A stretch of DNA of 14,295 nucleotides from the NCBI GenBank assembly GCA_035271065.1, contig DATESB010000247.1, positions 1 to 14,295 of the forward strand, in the 5' to 3' direction. This document shows positions 7,612 through 14,295 of this stretch, in pieces. The DNA is from JAAYYM01 sp035271065. GTDB taxonomy: Bacteria > Bacillota > Clostridia > Lachnospirales > Lachnospiraceae. Position numbers and translations under genes: made by a program. Within the stretch, counting starts at the first letter, position 1. Every line of letters starts with the position of its first letter. The notes below the pieces were generated by a model, which was not told the origin of the DNA, made no database searches, and saw nothing but the letters and a program-made list of their open reading frames with translations.

Positions 7612-8430
7612 TTATACTCGGTGTTGTAATGTTTCTATATCTTCATCTTTTTTGACAACCACACCGACAAACGGCAATTCCTTTTGGATAGTTTCCGCAT
7701 CAATTCCACCCAATTGAAGGGCTCTGATCCAGTCAATCAGTTCTGAAGTGCTTGGCTTCTTACGAATATCCCTGATTTCTCTAATCTCATAAAATGCTTC
7801 CATTGCATTGTGCAACAGACTCTCTTCTACATGGTCGAAATGAGTCTTCACGATTTCCTCCATAAGAGGCTTGTCCGGAAATGAAATATAATGAAAAATA
7901 CAACGGCGCAAAAACGCATCCGGCAATTCCTTTTCTGCATTGGAAGTAATAATTACAATAGGACGCTTCTTTGCGGTAACAGTCTCCTTTGTCTCATGGA
8001 TATAGAACTCCATTTGATCCAGTTCCCATAATAAATCGTTCGGAAATTCCAAATCAGCTTTATCAATTTCATCAATCAACAACACAACCTGTTCTTCAGC
8101 GGAAAATGCCTCGCCAAGTTTACCAAGTTTAATATATCTGGCAATATCATCTACGCCTTCTTCTCCAAACTGACCGTCATATAGTCTCTGAATGGTATCA
8201 TAAACATAGAGTCCGTCCTGTGCCTTTGTGGTTGACTTGATGTTCCATATAATCAATTTTTTCTGAAGAGAATCCGCGATTGCCTGTGCAAGCATTGTCT
8301 TGCCGGTACCCGGTTCTCCCTTGATGAGCAACGGCTTCTGTAAAGCAATTGCCACATTTACGGCAGACATTAATTCCTTAGATGCAACATATCCGCCTGT
8401 ACTTTTAAATCCATTCTCTATTCCGTCCAT
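7612..8430 (-). CDS. MoxR-family AAA+ ATPase
   Basis: This is a 272-residue AAA+ ATPase of the MoxR type. Walker A is GEPGTGKT (38-45), Walker B is VVLLIDEID (115-123), sensor 1 is TSNAEKELPDAF with N164, and an arginine pair follows at 175-176. It lacks extra N- or C-terminal domains and is slightly shorter than typical MoxR proteins of about 300-330 residues. MoxR ATPases form rings that act as chaperones together with a VWA protein, and the next gene supplies one. The ATG at 8430 follows AGGAGG (8442-8437). That site lies in the 15 bp gap after the gpsA stop codon, which suggests continuous translation along the operon. The substrate is unknown. Confidence 0.9.
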   Translation of the reverse strand: MDGIENGFKSTGGYVASKELMSAVNVAIALQKPLLIKGEPGTGKTMLAQAIADSLQKKLIIWNIKSTTKAQDGLYVYDTIQRLYDGQFGEEGVDDIARYIKLGKLGEAFSAEEQVVLLIDEIDKADLEFPNDLLWELDQMEFYIHETKETVTAKKRPIVIITSNAEKELPDAFLRRCIFHYISFPDKPLMEEIVKTHFDHVEESLLHNAMEAFYEIREIRDIRKKPSTSELIDWIRALQLGGIDAETIQKELPFVGVVVKKDEDIETLQHRV

Positions 8431-8445
8431 TCAATACCTCCTACT

Positions 8446-9456
8446 TTACTTCCAATCCATATCTGAATGTTCCAGCTTTTTATCTCTGATCATCAGGTCT
8501 CTGACTGCTTCATCGGCTGCTTTTCCTTCAAACAAGATTGCATTTACCTGTTCGATAATCGGCATCTCAACATGGTATTTTTCTGCAAGTGCAACAGCAG
8601 CTTTGGTTGAATAAACGCCTTCAACCACCATCTTTACTTCATCCATGGCTTCCTGCATACTCTTTCCCTGTCCGATTAGAATACCGGCTCTTCTGTTACG
8701 GGAATGCATGCTGGCGCAGGTTACAATCAAATCACCGATACCGGTCAAGCCGTAAAATGTCTCGGATTTACCGCCCATGGCAATTCCCAGCCTTGCAATT
8801 TCAGCAATTCCGCGTGTAATCAGAGCTGCCTTTGTATTGTCTCCATATCCAAGTCCGTCTGCCATACCGGCAGCCAGTGCAACTACATTCTTAAGTGCTC
8901 CACCAAGTTCTATTCCAAGCATATCATTGCTGGTATATACGCGAAATGCCTCATTCATGAATACATTCTGTAACCATTCTGCTGTTTTTTGATCCTTTGC
9001 ACCAATGACACAAGTTGTCGGAACACCTCTTCCAACCTCTTCTGCATGTGAAGGTCCTGACAAGACTGCAACATTTGCCTGCGGAACTTCTTCCTTAATA
9101 ATCTGGCTCAGCGTATAAAGAGTTTTCTCTTCTATTCCCTTTGCCACATCCACGATAATCTGTCCGGCTTCCACCACATCCTTAAGCAAAGCAGATGTAC
9201 TTCTCGTATAGGGTGACGGAACAGCCAATACAAGCAACTCTCGCCCCTGTACCGCTTCTTTCAAATCATTCGTAAATTTCATGTCCTGCGGCAGTTTCAC
9301 ACCGGGCAGTTTGTCTTTATGTTCATGCTCTTGATTGAGCATATCAATCTCTGCTTTTACAATTGACCACACGGTCACTTCATGTCCGTTTTTATGTAAT
9401 AATAGTGCAAGGGCTGTCCCCCAGCTTCCTGCTCCTATGATGCTAACCTTGCTCAT
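8446..9456 (-). CDS. gpsA: NAD(P)-dependent glycerol-3-phosphate dehydrogenase
   Basis: GpsA reduces dihydroxyacetone phosphate to sn-glycerol 3-phosphate, the backbone precursor for phospholipids. The 336-residue length is typical. The N-terminal Rossmann motif GAGSWGTALA is at 8-17, followed by VAKGIEE (104-110), SGPSHAEEV (133-141) and the catalytic Lys in GGALKN (K189). GDNTKAALITRG (205-216) and GIGDLIVTC with SRNRR (239-256) complete the substrate-binding domain. The ATG at 9456 lies inside the plsY 3' end (14-base overlap), so the two enzymes of consecutive steps are probably translationally coupled. No unusual residues were noted. Confidence 0.97.
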   Translation of the reverse strand: MSKVSIIGAGSWGTALALLLHKNGHEVTVWSIVKAEIDMLNQEHEHKDKLPGVKLPQDMKFTNDLKEAVQGRELLVLAVPSPYTRSTSALLKDVVEAGQIIVDVAKGIEEKTLYTLSQIIKEEVPQANVAVLSGPSHAEEVGRGVPTTCVIGAKDQKTAEWLQNVFMNEAFRVYTSNDMLGIELGGALKNVVALAAGMADGLGYGDNTKAALITRGIAEIARLGIAMGGKSETFYGLTGIGDLIVTCASMHSRNRRAGILIGQGKSMQEAMDEVKMVVEGVYSTKAAVALAEKYHVEMPIIEQVNAILFEGKAADEAVRDLMIRDKKLEHSDMDWK

Positions 9457-10120
9457 GTTCTGCCTCCCGTTGCGCCTGTTGCATTTTCTTTGAAAGATAA
9501 GTCTTTCGTTCGTTACCGTGAAGCAGGCGTTTAATATTCTCTCTGTGTCTCCAATATGCCATCACTGTTAAGAACAATCCCACTCCGTAAAACTCCAACA
9601 GCAACGGTCTTGTCATTCCAAAGTGTCCAAGTTCACCAAATATAACAAGTTCAGCCATAAATCCCGCATATACCAGCAAAGAACCAAGTGATACATAATG
9701 TGTGATAAAGAATGCACTGAAAAATGTAATCAGCCCAAGTCCGAGAAAAATCGGATCAAACGCAATAATCATTCCGCCGGTTGCAGCAATTCCCTTGCCT
9801 CCCTTAAAGTTCATATAAAACGGGTAATTATGTCCTAATATTGCACCTGCACCTGCGTATAACACAAGTAACGGCATCATATCGGCACAGGAATTATGAA
9901 ACAACAATCTCGCAATCAATACCGCTACAATACATTTCAAAGCATCGCCTGCAAATACGACCAATCCGGCTTTTGTTCCCAGCGTACGAAGCACATTCGT
10001 TGTTCCTGCATTTTTGCTGCCTGTTGTCCGAATATCAATTCCGTTCTTTTTTCCTACGAAATAACCTGTCTGTATCAGCCCAAAAGCATATCCGATGACT
10101 AGACAAATAATACGTTCCAT
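9443..10120 (-). CDS. plsY: Acyl-phosphate:glycerol-3-phosphate acyltransferase
   Basis: PlsY is the integral membrane enzyme that acylates glycerol 3-phosphate at position 1 using acyl-phosphate, making lysophosphatidate. The 225 residues contain about five membrane segments. The three family motifs are visible: GSKNAGTTN (34-42), GHNYPFYMNFKGGKG (96-110), and RHRENIKRLLHGNE (191-204). A charged tail of about 20 residues (205-225) makes it slightly longer than usual. The gene starts two bases after the der stop codon, with its ribosome-binding site (AGGGG) inside the der end. It overlaps gpsA, which makes its substrate. Confidence 0.96.
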   Translation of the reverse strand: MERIICLVIGYAFGLIQTGYFVGKKNGIDIRTTGSKNAGTTNVLRTLGTKAGLVVFAGDALKCIVAVLIARLLFHNSCADMMPLLVLYAGAGAILGHNYPFYMNFKGGKGIAATGGMIIAFDPIFLGLGLITFFSAFFITHYVSLGSLLVYAGFMAELVIFGELGHFGMTRPLLLEFYGVGLFLTVMAYWRHRENIKRLLHGNERKTYLSKKMQQAQREAEHEQG

Positions 10121-10122
10121 CT

Positions 10123-11445
10123 CTATTTATCCCCTCTTTCGCGAATAATAAACCTCAGTGGTGTACCCTTAAAACCAAATGAATCTCTGATGCGATTCTC
10201 AATATAACGCGTATAGGAAAAATGCATCAGTTCCTTATCGTTGACAAAGATAACAAACGTAGGCGGTTTCACCGCAACCTGCGTAATATAGAACAGCTTC
10301 AGACGTTTACCCTTATCTGACGGCGGCTGTTGCAGTGCAACTGCTTCTGACATAATTTCATTTAACACACCTGTACCGATACGCATTGCATGATTGGCAA
10401 TGACCATATCAATCAAATCAAATAGTTTATTCAGACGCTGTCCGGTTACTGCCGAAACAAATGTAATCTCGGCATAAGGCATATAGGACAGCACATCTCT
10501 GACCTTCTCCGTAAAACGATAAATGGTCTTATCATCCTTTTCAACAGCATCCCATTTATTTACCGCAATAATAACGCCTTTTCCGCGTTCATGCGCAATA
10601 CCGGCAATCTTTGCTTCCTGCTCGGTCACACCCTCTACAGCATCAATTACAATGATGACAACATCTGCACGCTCCACTGCTCCGACCGTACGGACAATCA
10701 TGTATCGTTCCAATTCTTCTTTAATCTTATTCTTTCTTCGAAGACCTGCTGTATCAATAAACACATATTCTGTTCCATTGTGCATGACAGGTGTATCAAC
10801 CGCATCTCTCGTGGTACCTGCAATATCCGATACAATGACACGATTTTCACCAAGCAATTTATTAACAATCGACGACTTTCCTACATTGGGTTTTCCGACA
10901 ATTGCAATCTTCGGACGCTCGTCCTCTTCTTCTGCATCCAAATCATCCGGAAAATGCTTAATGACTTCATCCAGCAATTCACCAAGTCCCATACGGTTAC
11001 TTGAAGAAATCGGAATCGGATCACCAATTCCAAGATTGTAAAATTCATAGACATCTGCTTCAAACTTCTCAAAACTATCTACTTTATTCACAACCAAAAG
11101 TACCGGCTTTGAAGACCGGCGCAACATATCTGCAACCTTGGCATCTGAATCTACCAAGCCCTGTTTTACATCCACCATAAATAAAATCACATCTGCAGTA
11201 TCAATGGCTATCTCAGCCTGCTCCCGCATCTGTGATAAAATAACATCCTTGCTGTCCGGCTCAATTCCGCCGGTATCAATCATTGTGAAATACTTATCAA
11301 GCCATGTCACATCCGCATAGATACGGTCTCTCGTAATACCCGGTGTATCCTTCACAATACTAATCATTTCACCTGCCAATGCATTAAACAATGTAGATTT
11401 ACCTACATTTGGCCGGCCCACTATCGCCACTATCGGCTTACTCAT
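10123..11445 (-). CDS. der: Ribosome-assembly GTPase Der (EngA)
   Basis: Der is an essential tandem GTPase acting in late assembly of the 50S ribosomal subunit. The 440-residue protein has the first G domain with GRPNVGKST (10-18), DTPGITRD (33-40), DTGG (57-60) and NKVD (120-123). The second G domain has GKPNVGKSS (184-192), DIAGTTRD (207-214), DTAGLRRK (231-238) and NKWD (296-299). A C-terminal KH-like domain follows. The start is the ATG at 11445, preceded by AGAAGGAGAA. It forms an ATGA overlap with the stop of the preceding DUF512 gene. An in-frame GTG at 11484 would add 13 residues lacking family features and is not preferred. Confidence 0.97.
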   Translation of the reverse strand: MSKPIVAIVGRPNVGKSTLFNALAGEMISIVKDTPGITRDRIYADVTWLDKYFTMIDTGGIEPDSKDVILSQMREQAEIAIDTADVILFMVDVKQGLVDSDAKVADMLRRSSKPVLLVVNKVDSFEKFEADVYEFYNLGIGDPIPISSSNRMGLGELLDEVIKHFPDDLDAEEEDERPKIAIVGKPNVGKSSIVNKLLGENRVIVSDIAGTTRDAVDTPVMHNGTEYVFIDTAGLRRKNKIKEELERYMIVRTVGAVERADVVIIVIDAVEGVTEQEAKIAGIAHERGKGVIIAVNKWDAVEKDDKTIYRFTEKVRDVLSYMPYAEITFVSAVTGQRLNKLFDLIDMVIANHAMRIGTGVLNEIMSEAVALQQPPSDKGKRLKLFYITQVAVKPPTFVIFVNDKELMHFSYTRYIENRIRDSFGFKGTPLRFIIRERGDK

Positions 11446-12770
11446 AATAATTCTCCTTCTATTAGGGATTGAAGAAAATCCCACCCGCTTGATTTTACAA
11501 TATCTACTGGTACTTGTAAAGCCTTTTCGATGTCCTCTACGGTCACATCATCCAGTAAAACCGTCTCGCCACTGCGCAATAAATTGATTGGCAGAAGCAG
11601 TTTTTCTCCAAGTGCTTTCCCTTGTAATTGATTGATGATATCCTGCCCCGTCAGCAGCCCGGATACCGTAATATTCTCCCCGAAAAAGTGATTTATAATC
11701 GGATAGAGATGCACCTTGATTTGTGGGAATAGTCTTTGTACCCGTTCCACCATTTGAAGAATGTACGGATATGCCAATGTTCCGGTTACTAAGGATAGTT
11801 CGCGCCGTTCCGAAACGTTTCCGTCTGCATGACTTATGCGATTGCAGGCATCATCAAACTCGTCCAACAAAAGGCGCAGCATACCCACTCCATTTTCCAG
11901 TTGCAGATAGTCATCATAGGTGTCCGCTGCCGGCAGTTCTTCCTCTGCCAACAAATATATTTCATCGGAAGCATGAATAAAATGCATTTCATATTCATTC
12001 ATCATTTTCTCTTGATGTGCATGTACTGTCCTCAGTATTTCTTTTGCATCTTCTTTTGTAAAAGGCTCCAACGGATGTAGTCCGTCACGATACTTCGACA
12101 AACCTACCGGTACAACCGAAACACTTCTGAGATGTGGCGCATACTGTTCCAAATCGTGTAACGTTCTTTCAAGTTCTTCCCCATCATTGACACCTTTGCA
12201 GAGAACAATCTGCCCGTTCATTTCAATTCCTGCTTCATATAACAAATCAACTTTTTGAAGTGCTTCCCCTGCGAACCGATTATGCAGCATCATGCACCTG
12301 AGTTCCGGATTGGTTGTCTGAAACGAAATATTAATCGGTGACAGGCGATACTTGATAATACGGTCAATATCATGCTCACTCATATTGGTAAGTGTCACAT
12401 AGTTTCCCTGCAAAAAGGACAGCCGCGAATCATCATCTTTGAAATACAGAGTTTCACGCATTCCCGGTGGCATTTGGTCGATAAAACAGAAAATACATTT
12501 GTTCCGACAGGAACGATATTCATCCATAAGCCCGCTCTCAAATACCAGACCAAGGTCTTCATCCGGCTCCTTGTCAATTTCAAGCAGCCACTCTTCACCG
12601 CTTTTCTTTTCAATCAGTACTTCAATATAGGTATCTTCAACCAGAAACTGATAATCAAAGATATCCTCTAGTTCTTCACCGTTAATGGTGCAAAGAAAGT
12701 CTCCTGCTTCAATTCCGAGTTCTTCTGCTATGCTGTTATCCCTAATTTTATTAATTAAATGCTTTTTCAT
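11442..12770 (-). CDS. DUF512 radical-SAM protein with N-terminal PDZ-like domain
   Basis: This 442-residue protein has a PDZ-like N-terminus (about 10-75; SIAEELGIEAGDFL), then a radical-SAM-type cysteine motif CRNKCIFC (C88, C92, C95, in CxxxCxxC spacing). FCFIDQMP follows, and a C-terminal DUF512 region starts around residue 280. The order matches the family of putative iron-sulfur oxidoreductases often encoded next to der in Firmicutes and cyanobacteria. The cysteines should bind a [4Fe-4S] cluster; the reaction and substrate are unknown. The start is taken as the ATG at 12770. A GTG immediately upstream (12773) would add one residue, and the ribosome-binding site is weak (GAGAG), so the choice is not certain. 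It is the first gene of the der-plsY-gpsA-moxR-VWA operon and is transcribed divergently from prs. Confidence 0.92.
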   Translation of the reverse strand: MKKHLINKIRDNSIAEELGIEAGDFLCTINGEELEDIFDYQFLVEDTYIEVLIEKKSGEEWLLEIDKEPDEDLGLVFESGLMDEYRSCRNKCIFCFIDQMPPGMRETLYFKDDDSRLSFLQGNYVTLTNMSEHDIDRIIKYRLSPINISFQTTNPELRCMMLHNRFAGEALQKVDLLYEAGIEMNGQIVLCKGVNDGEELERTLHDLEQYAPHLRSVSVVPVGLSKYRDGLHPLEPFTKEDAKEILRTVHAHQEKMMNEYEMHFIHASDEIYLLAEEELPAADTYDDYLQLENGVGMLRLLLDEFDDACNRISHADGNVSERRELSLVTGTLAYPYILQMVERVQRLFPQIKVHLYPIINHFFGENITVSGLLTGQDIINQLQGKALGEKLLLPINLLRSGETVLLDDVTVEDIEKALQVPVDIVKSSGWDFLQSLIEGELL

Positions 12771-12827
12771 CACTACGCGTTTATTCTCTCACTTTGATTA
12801 GATTTTACTTTTATTTCAGTATGCTTC

Positions 12828-12856
12828 ATTTTATCACTTCAAGCGTGCAAAGTAAA
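12828..12856 (-). promoter_or_regulatory. Probable promoter of the DUF512-der-plsY-gpsA operon
   Basis: On the minus strand TTTACT (12856 to 12851) and TAAAAT (12833 to 12828) are 17 bases apart. The -10 box matches TATAAT at five of six positions, while the -35 box is weaker (four of six). It lies about 58 bp upstream of the DUF512 start and back-to-back with the prs promoter. Other AT-rich pairs nearby are possible, so this is the best candidate rather than a certainty. Confidence 0.5.
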
Positions 12857-12868
12857 CAAATCTTGCTC

Positions 12869-12897
12869 TTGACGCACACGCATCATAATGATATAAA
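12869..12897 (+). promoter_or_regulatory. Sigma-A promoter of prs
   Basis: TTGACG (12869-12874) and TATAAA (12892-12897) are separated by 17 bases, with five of six matches in each box. The expected transcript start is near 12904, leaving a leader of about 47 bases before the prs ATG. The promoter overlaps an in-frame ATG at 12897, which argues that this upstream ATG is not used for translation. Confidence 0.75.
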
Positions 12898-12950
12898 TGA
12901 TAGGGGAAAGACAGTTTCCACAAATCATACAGTTTTTTCGGGAGAGAAAA

Positions 12951-14138
12951 ATGCCAAACATCGAATATTTGGAAGACACCATGCAGGTGGCTCCACTTAA
13001 AATCATTGCACTGGAAAGCTGCACCGAACTGGGCAATCAGGTCAATGAATATCTCATTAATTTCAGAAAACAAGTCAACCAGGTTCATCATGATTCACCG
13101 GCTTTTGTCGGATATGCGGAAGATAATTACTTATTATCAGCCTCTTGTCCCCGCTTTGGTACCGGCGAAGGAAAAGGCATCATCAACGAATCAGTTCGTG
13201 GAAAAGACTTATTTATTCTGGTGGATGTATGTAACTATAGTCTCACTTATACCGTTAACGGACAATTGAATCATATGTCACCTGACAATCATTTTCAGGA
13301 TTTAAAGAGAATTATTGCTGCTGCTATGGGAAAAGCACACCGTGTCAATGTCATTATGCCTTTCTTATATGAAAGCAGACAACATAAACGCTATGCAAGA
13401 GAGTCTCTGGACTGTGCGCTTGCATTGGAAGAATTGGCAGAAATGGGTGTCGACAATATCATTACTTTTGATGCACATGATCCACGTGTGCAGAATTCCG
13501 TTCCACTGTGCGGGTTTGATAATTTCACTCCACCCTATCAGTTTATCCGTTCTCTCATTCATTATGAGAAGGATTTAATTATTGATAAAAATCACTTGGT
13601 TGTCATCAGCCCGGATGAAGGGGCTCTGGATCGTGCCGTATACTTTGCCAACGTTCTTGGTGTTAATACCGGTATGTTCTATAAGAGAAGAGATTATTCT
13701 ACTGTTGTAAATGGAAAGAACCCGATTGTTGCACATGAATTTTTGGGAGACGATATCGACGGAAAGGATGTTATCATCATTGATGATATGATTTCTTCCG
13801 GTGAAAGCATGATTGATACAGCAAAGCAATTGAAATCTATGAATGCAAAGCGCGTATTTATCTGTGCTACCTTTGGACTGTTCACTTCAGGGCTCGATAA
13901 CTTTGACAAAGCTTATGAGCGTTGCTATTTTGATAAGATTATTACTACCAATCTGAATTATCATTTGCCGGAGTTGGATACAAAGCCTTACTATGTTGAG
14001 GCTAATATGAGTAAGTTTCTGACATCGATTATTGACTTTATGAACCATGATGCTGCTATGAGCAATGTATTAACTACTACAGAGAAAATTCAGAGCATTT
14101 TGGCTAAATATAATGCAAGAGAAGAAGTCGATTATTAA
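12951..14138 (+). CDS. prs: Ribose-phosphate pyrophosphokinase, long divergent form
   Basis: Prs transfers pyrophosphate from ATP to ribose 5-phosphate to make PRPP, the precursor of nucleotides, histidine and tryptophan. The 395-residue protein is longer than the common form of about 315. Recognisable family elements are NESVRGKDLFIL (79-90), the YESRQHKR segment matching the ATP-binding RQ loop (140-147), and FDAHDPRVQN with D174 and H176 (173-182). Further on are the catalytic-loop-like KRRDYS (245-250) and the PRPP-binding loop IIIDDMISSGES (275-286). The extra length lies mostly in the N-terminal 70 residues and in insertions. The ATG at 12951 is chosen because GGGAGAG precedes it (12940-12946) and the upstream ATG at 12897 sits in the promoter. 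No terminator is visible between its stop codon and the group II intron 18 bases downstream. Confidence 0.9.
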   Translation: MPNIEYLEDTMQVAPLKIIALESCTELGNQVNEYLINFRKQVNQVHHDSPAFVGYAEDNYLLSASCPRFGTGEGKGIINESVRGKDLFILVDVCNYSLTYTVNGQLNHMSPDNHFQDLKRIIAAAMGKAHRVNVIMPFLYESRQHKRYARESLDCALALEELAEMGVDNIITFDAHDPRVQNSVPLCGFDNFTPPYQFIRSLIHYEKDLIIDKNHLVVISPDEGALDRAVYFANVLGVNTGMFYKRRDYSTVVNGKNPIVAHEFLGDDIDGKDVIIIDDMISSGESMIDTAKQLKSMNAKRVFICATFGLFTSGLDNFDKAYERCYFDKIITTNLNYHLPELDTKPYYVEANMSKFLTSIIDFMNHDAAMSNVLTTTEKIQSILAKYNAREEVDY

Positions 14139-14158
14139 ACAGATAAAATTGATTAATC

Positions 14159-14197
14159 GGGTAGGAGGTAAATAATTAATTTATTTACCGTCCTCCC
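14159..14197 (-). ncRNA. Group II intron domain VI with bulged branch-point A
   Basis: On the minus strand GGGAGGA (14197-14191) and GGTAAATAA (14189-14181) pair with TTATTTACC (14175-14167), TCCT (14166-14163) and CCC (14161-14159) around a five-base loop. A single A at 14162 is left bulged on the 3' side, where the lariat branch point sits in this domain. A C at 14190 is bulged opposite. Stem, bulge and distance to the 3' end all fit domain VI. Confidence 0.8.
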
Positions 14198-14198
14198 A

Positions 14199-14232
14199 CA
14201 CCACCGTGCGTACCGTTCGGTACACGGCGGTT
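14199..14232 (-). ncRNA. Group II intron domain V (catalytic core hairpin)
   Basis: On the minus strand CCGCCGTG (14230-14223) pairs with CACGGTGG (14208-14201). A two-base CG bulge (14210-14209) and an upper stem TACC/GGTA with a GAAC tetraloop (14218-14215) complete the fold. This is the conserved shape of domain V: a lower 8 bp stem, a 2-nt bulge, and an upper stem with a four-base loop. The triad reads CGC. Confidence 0.82.
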
Positions 14233-14234
14233 CT

Positions 14235-14295
14235 TTAGTTTTCACAAACTACTAGATAATAGTCAAGTAGGGATGTATATCCCAGCTTGGCTATT
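14235..14295 (-). CDS. Group II intron reverse transcriptase/maturase, C-terminal 19 residues
   Basis: Reading leftward from the window edge, an open frame encodes IAKLGYTSLLDYYLVVCEN and then stops at TAA (14237-14235). The LGYxSLxDYY pattern resembles the extreme C-terminus of group II intron reverse transcriptases, which ends a few bases before domain V as here. The protein splices its own intron and drives retrohoming. Only the tail is visible, so intactness of the catalytic YADD domain cannot be judged. Confidence 0.75.
   Translation of the reverse strand, partial: IAKLGYTSLLDYYLVVCEN

Larger units (their letters stand above)
14156..14295 (-). mobile_element. Group II intron, 3' end (continues past the right edge)
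   Basis: Read on the minus strand, the window end shows the last codons of an intron-encoded reverse transcriptase, then domain V, then domain VI, then a 3' boundary. The terminal bases CCCGAT end in the AY dinucleotide typical of bacterial group II introns. The predicted branch-point A (14162) lies seven positions from that end, as expected. The putative catalytic triad in domain V reads CGC, as known for class C introns, so class IIC is the best guess. The element lies in the intergenic space behind prs, antisense to it. Confidence 0.85.

Noticed and set aside
8300..8614. A 104-codon plus-strand frame across the gpsA/MoxR junction
   Set aside because: It is antisense to two well-supported genes and shows no family motif or ribosome-binding site.
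10523..11041. A 172-codon open frame on the plus strand opposite der
   Set aside because: It is low-complexity (rich in Ser, Thr and Ile), antisense to a strongly conserved GTPase gene, and has no recognisable domain; it is a frame shadow of der.
11446..11484. A 13-residue extension of Der from the GTG at 11484
   Set aside because: The ATG at 11445 has a strong ribosome-binding site, forms an ATGA junction with the upstream stop, and starts at the usual family position.
12897..12950. An 18-residue N-terminal extension of Prs from the upstream ATG
   Set aside because: That ATG overlaps the -10 box of the prs promoter, while the ATG at 12951 has a good ribosome-binding site.
14159..14197. Long hairpin behind prs read as a rho-independent terminator
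   Set aside because: No T-run follows on the plus strand, and on the minus strand it fits group II intron domain VI with bulged branch-point A next to domain V.
14199..14232. Hairpin at the right edge as a tRNA or small RNA gene
   Set aside because: There are no tRNA arms or CCA end; the 2-nt bulge and tetraloop fit group II domain V, and a reverse transcriptase tail adjoins it.

Overview
The window reads as a chromosomal segment of a low-GC, spore-forming Clostridia bacterium, most likely a Lachnospiraceae relative. The evidence is a spoIVA gene, membrane hybrid histidine kinases of the clostridial type, an unusually long Prs, and a DUF512 radical-SAM protein encoded immediately upstream of der. 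No tRNA, rRNA or CRISPR array is seen. Gene density is very high, and no gene-free stretch reaches 300 bases.

From 12770 down to 1, ten genes lie head-to-tail on the minus strand. In transcription order the first block is a housekeeping operon: a DUF512 radical-SAM/PDZ protein, der (ribosome-assembly GTPase), plsY and gpsA (consecutive steps from DHAP to lysophosphatidate), then a MoxR AAA+ ATPase with its VWA (CoxE-like) partner. Junctions are an ATGA overlap, 2 bp, a 14 bp overlap, 15 bp and 19 bp, so this looks like one transcription unit with translational coupling. The second block starts at its own good promoter (6347-6375). It holds a response regulator with an HD-GYP domain (cyclic-di-GMP phosphodiesterase family) and two membrane hybrid histidine kinases joined by an ATGA overlap. 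The array ends with the 5' part of spoIVA, which runs off the left edge. As known from Bacillus subtilis, der, gpsA and spoIVA are neighbours in the same order; here about 8 kb of MoxR/VWA and signalling genes sits between gpsA and spoIVA.

On the plus strand, prs (PRPP synthetase, 12951-14138) is transcribed divergently from the DUF512-der operon out of a 180 bp region with back-to-back promoters. Eighteen bases after the prs stop codon lies the 3' end of a group II intron on the minus strand: domain VI with a bulged branch-point A, domain V, and the last 19 codons of the intron-encoded reverse transcriptase. The rest of the intron is beyond the right edge.

The most notable points are these. 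(1) A 65 bp junction before spoIVA superimposes a sigma-E-type promoter, a terminator hairpin and the spoIVA ribosome-binding site, so that the hairpin can form only in read-through RNA. (2) The two hybrid kinases look complementary: one has intact ATP-binding boxes but no Hpt domain, the other has an Hpt domain but degenerate N and G2 boxes. (3) A 13 bp perfect inverted repeat lies inside one kinase gene. (4) A group II intron lies directly behind prs in antisense orientation. The gene identifications rest on motif recognition and gene order; no database search was run.
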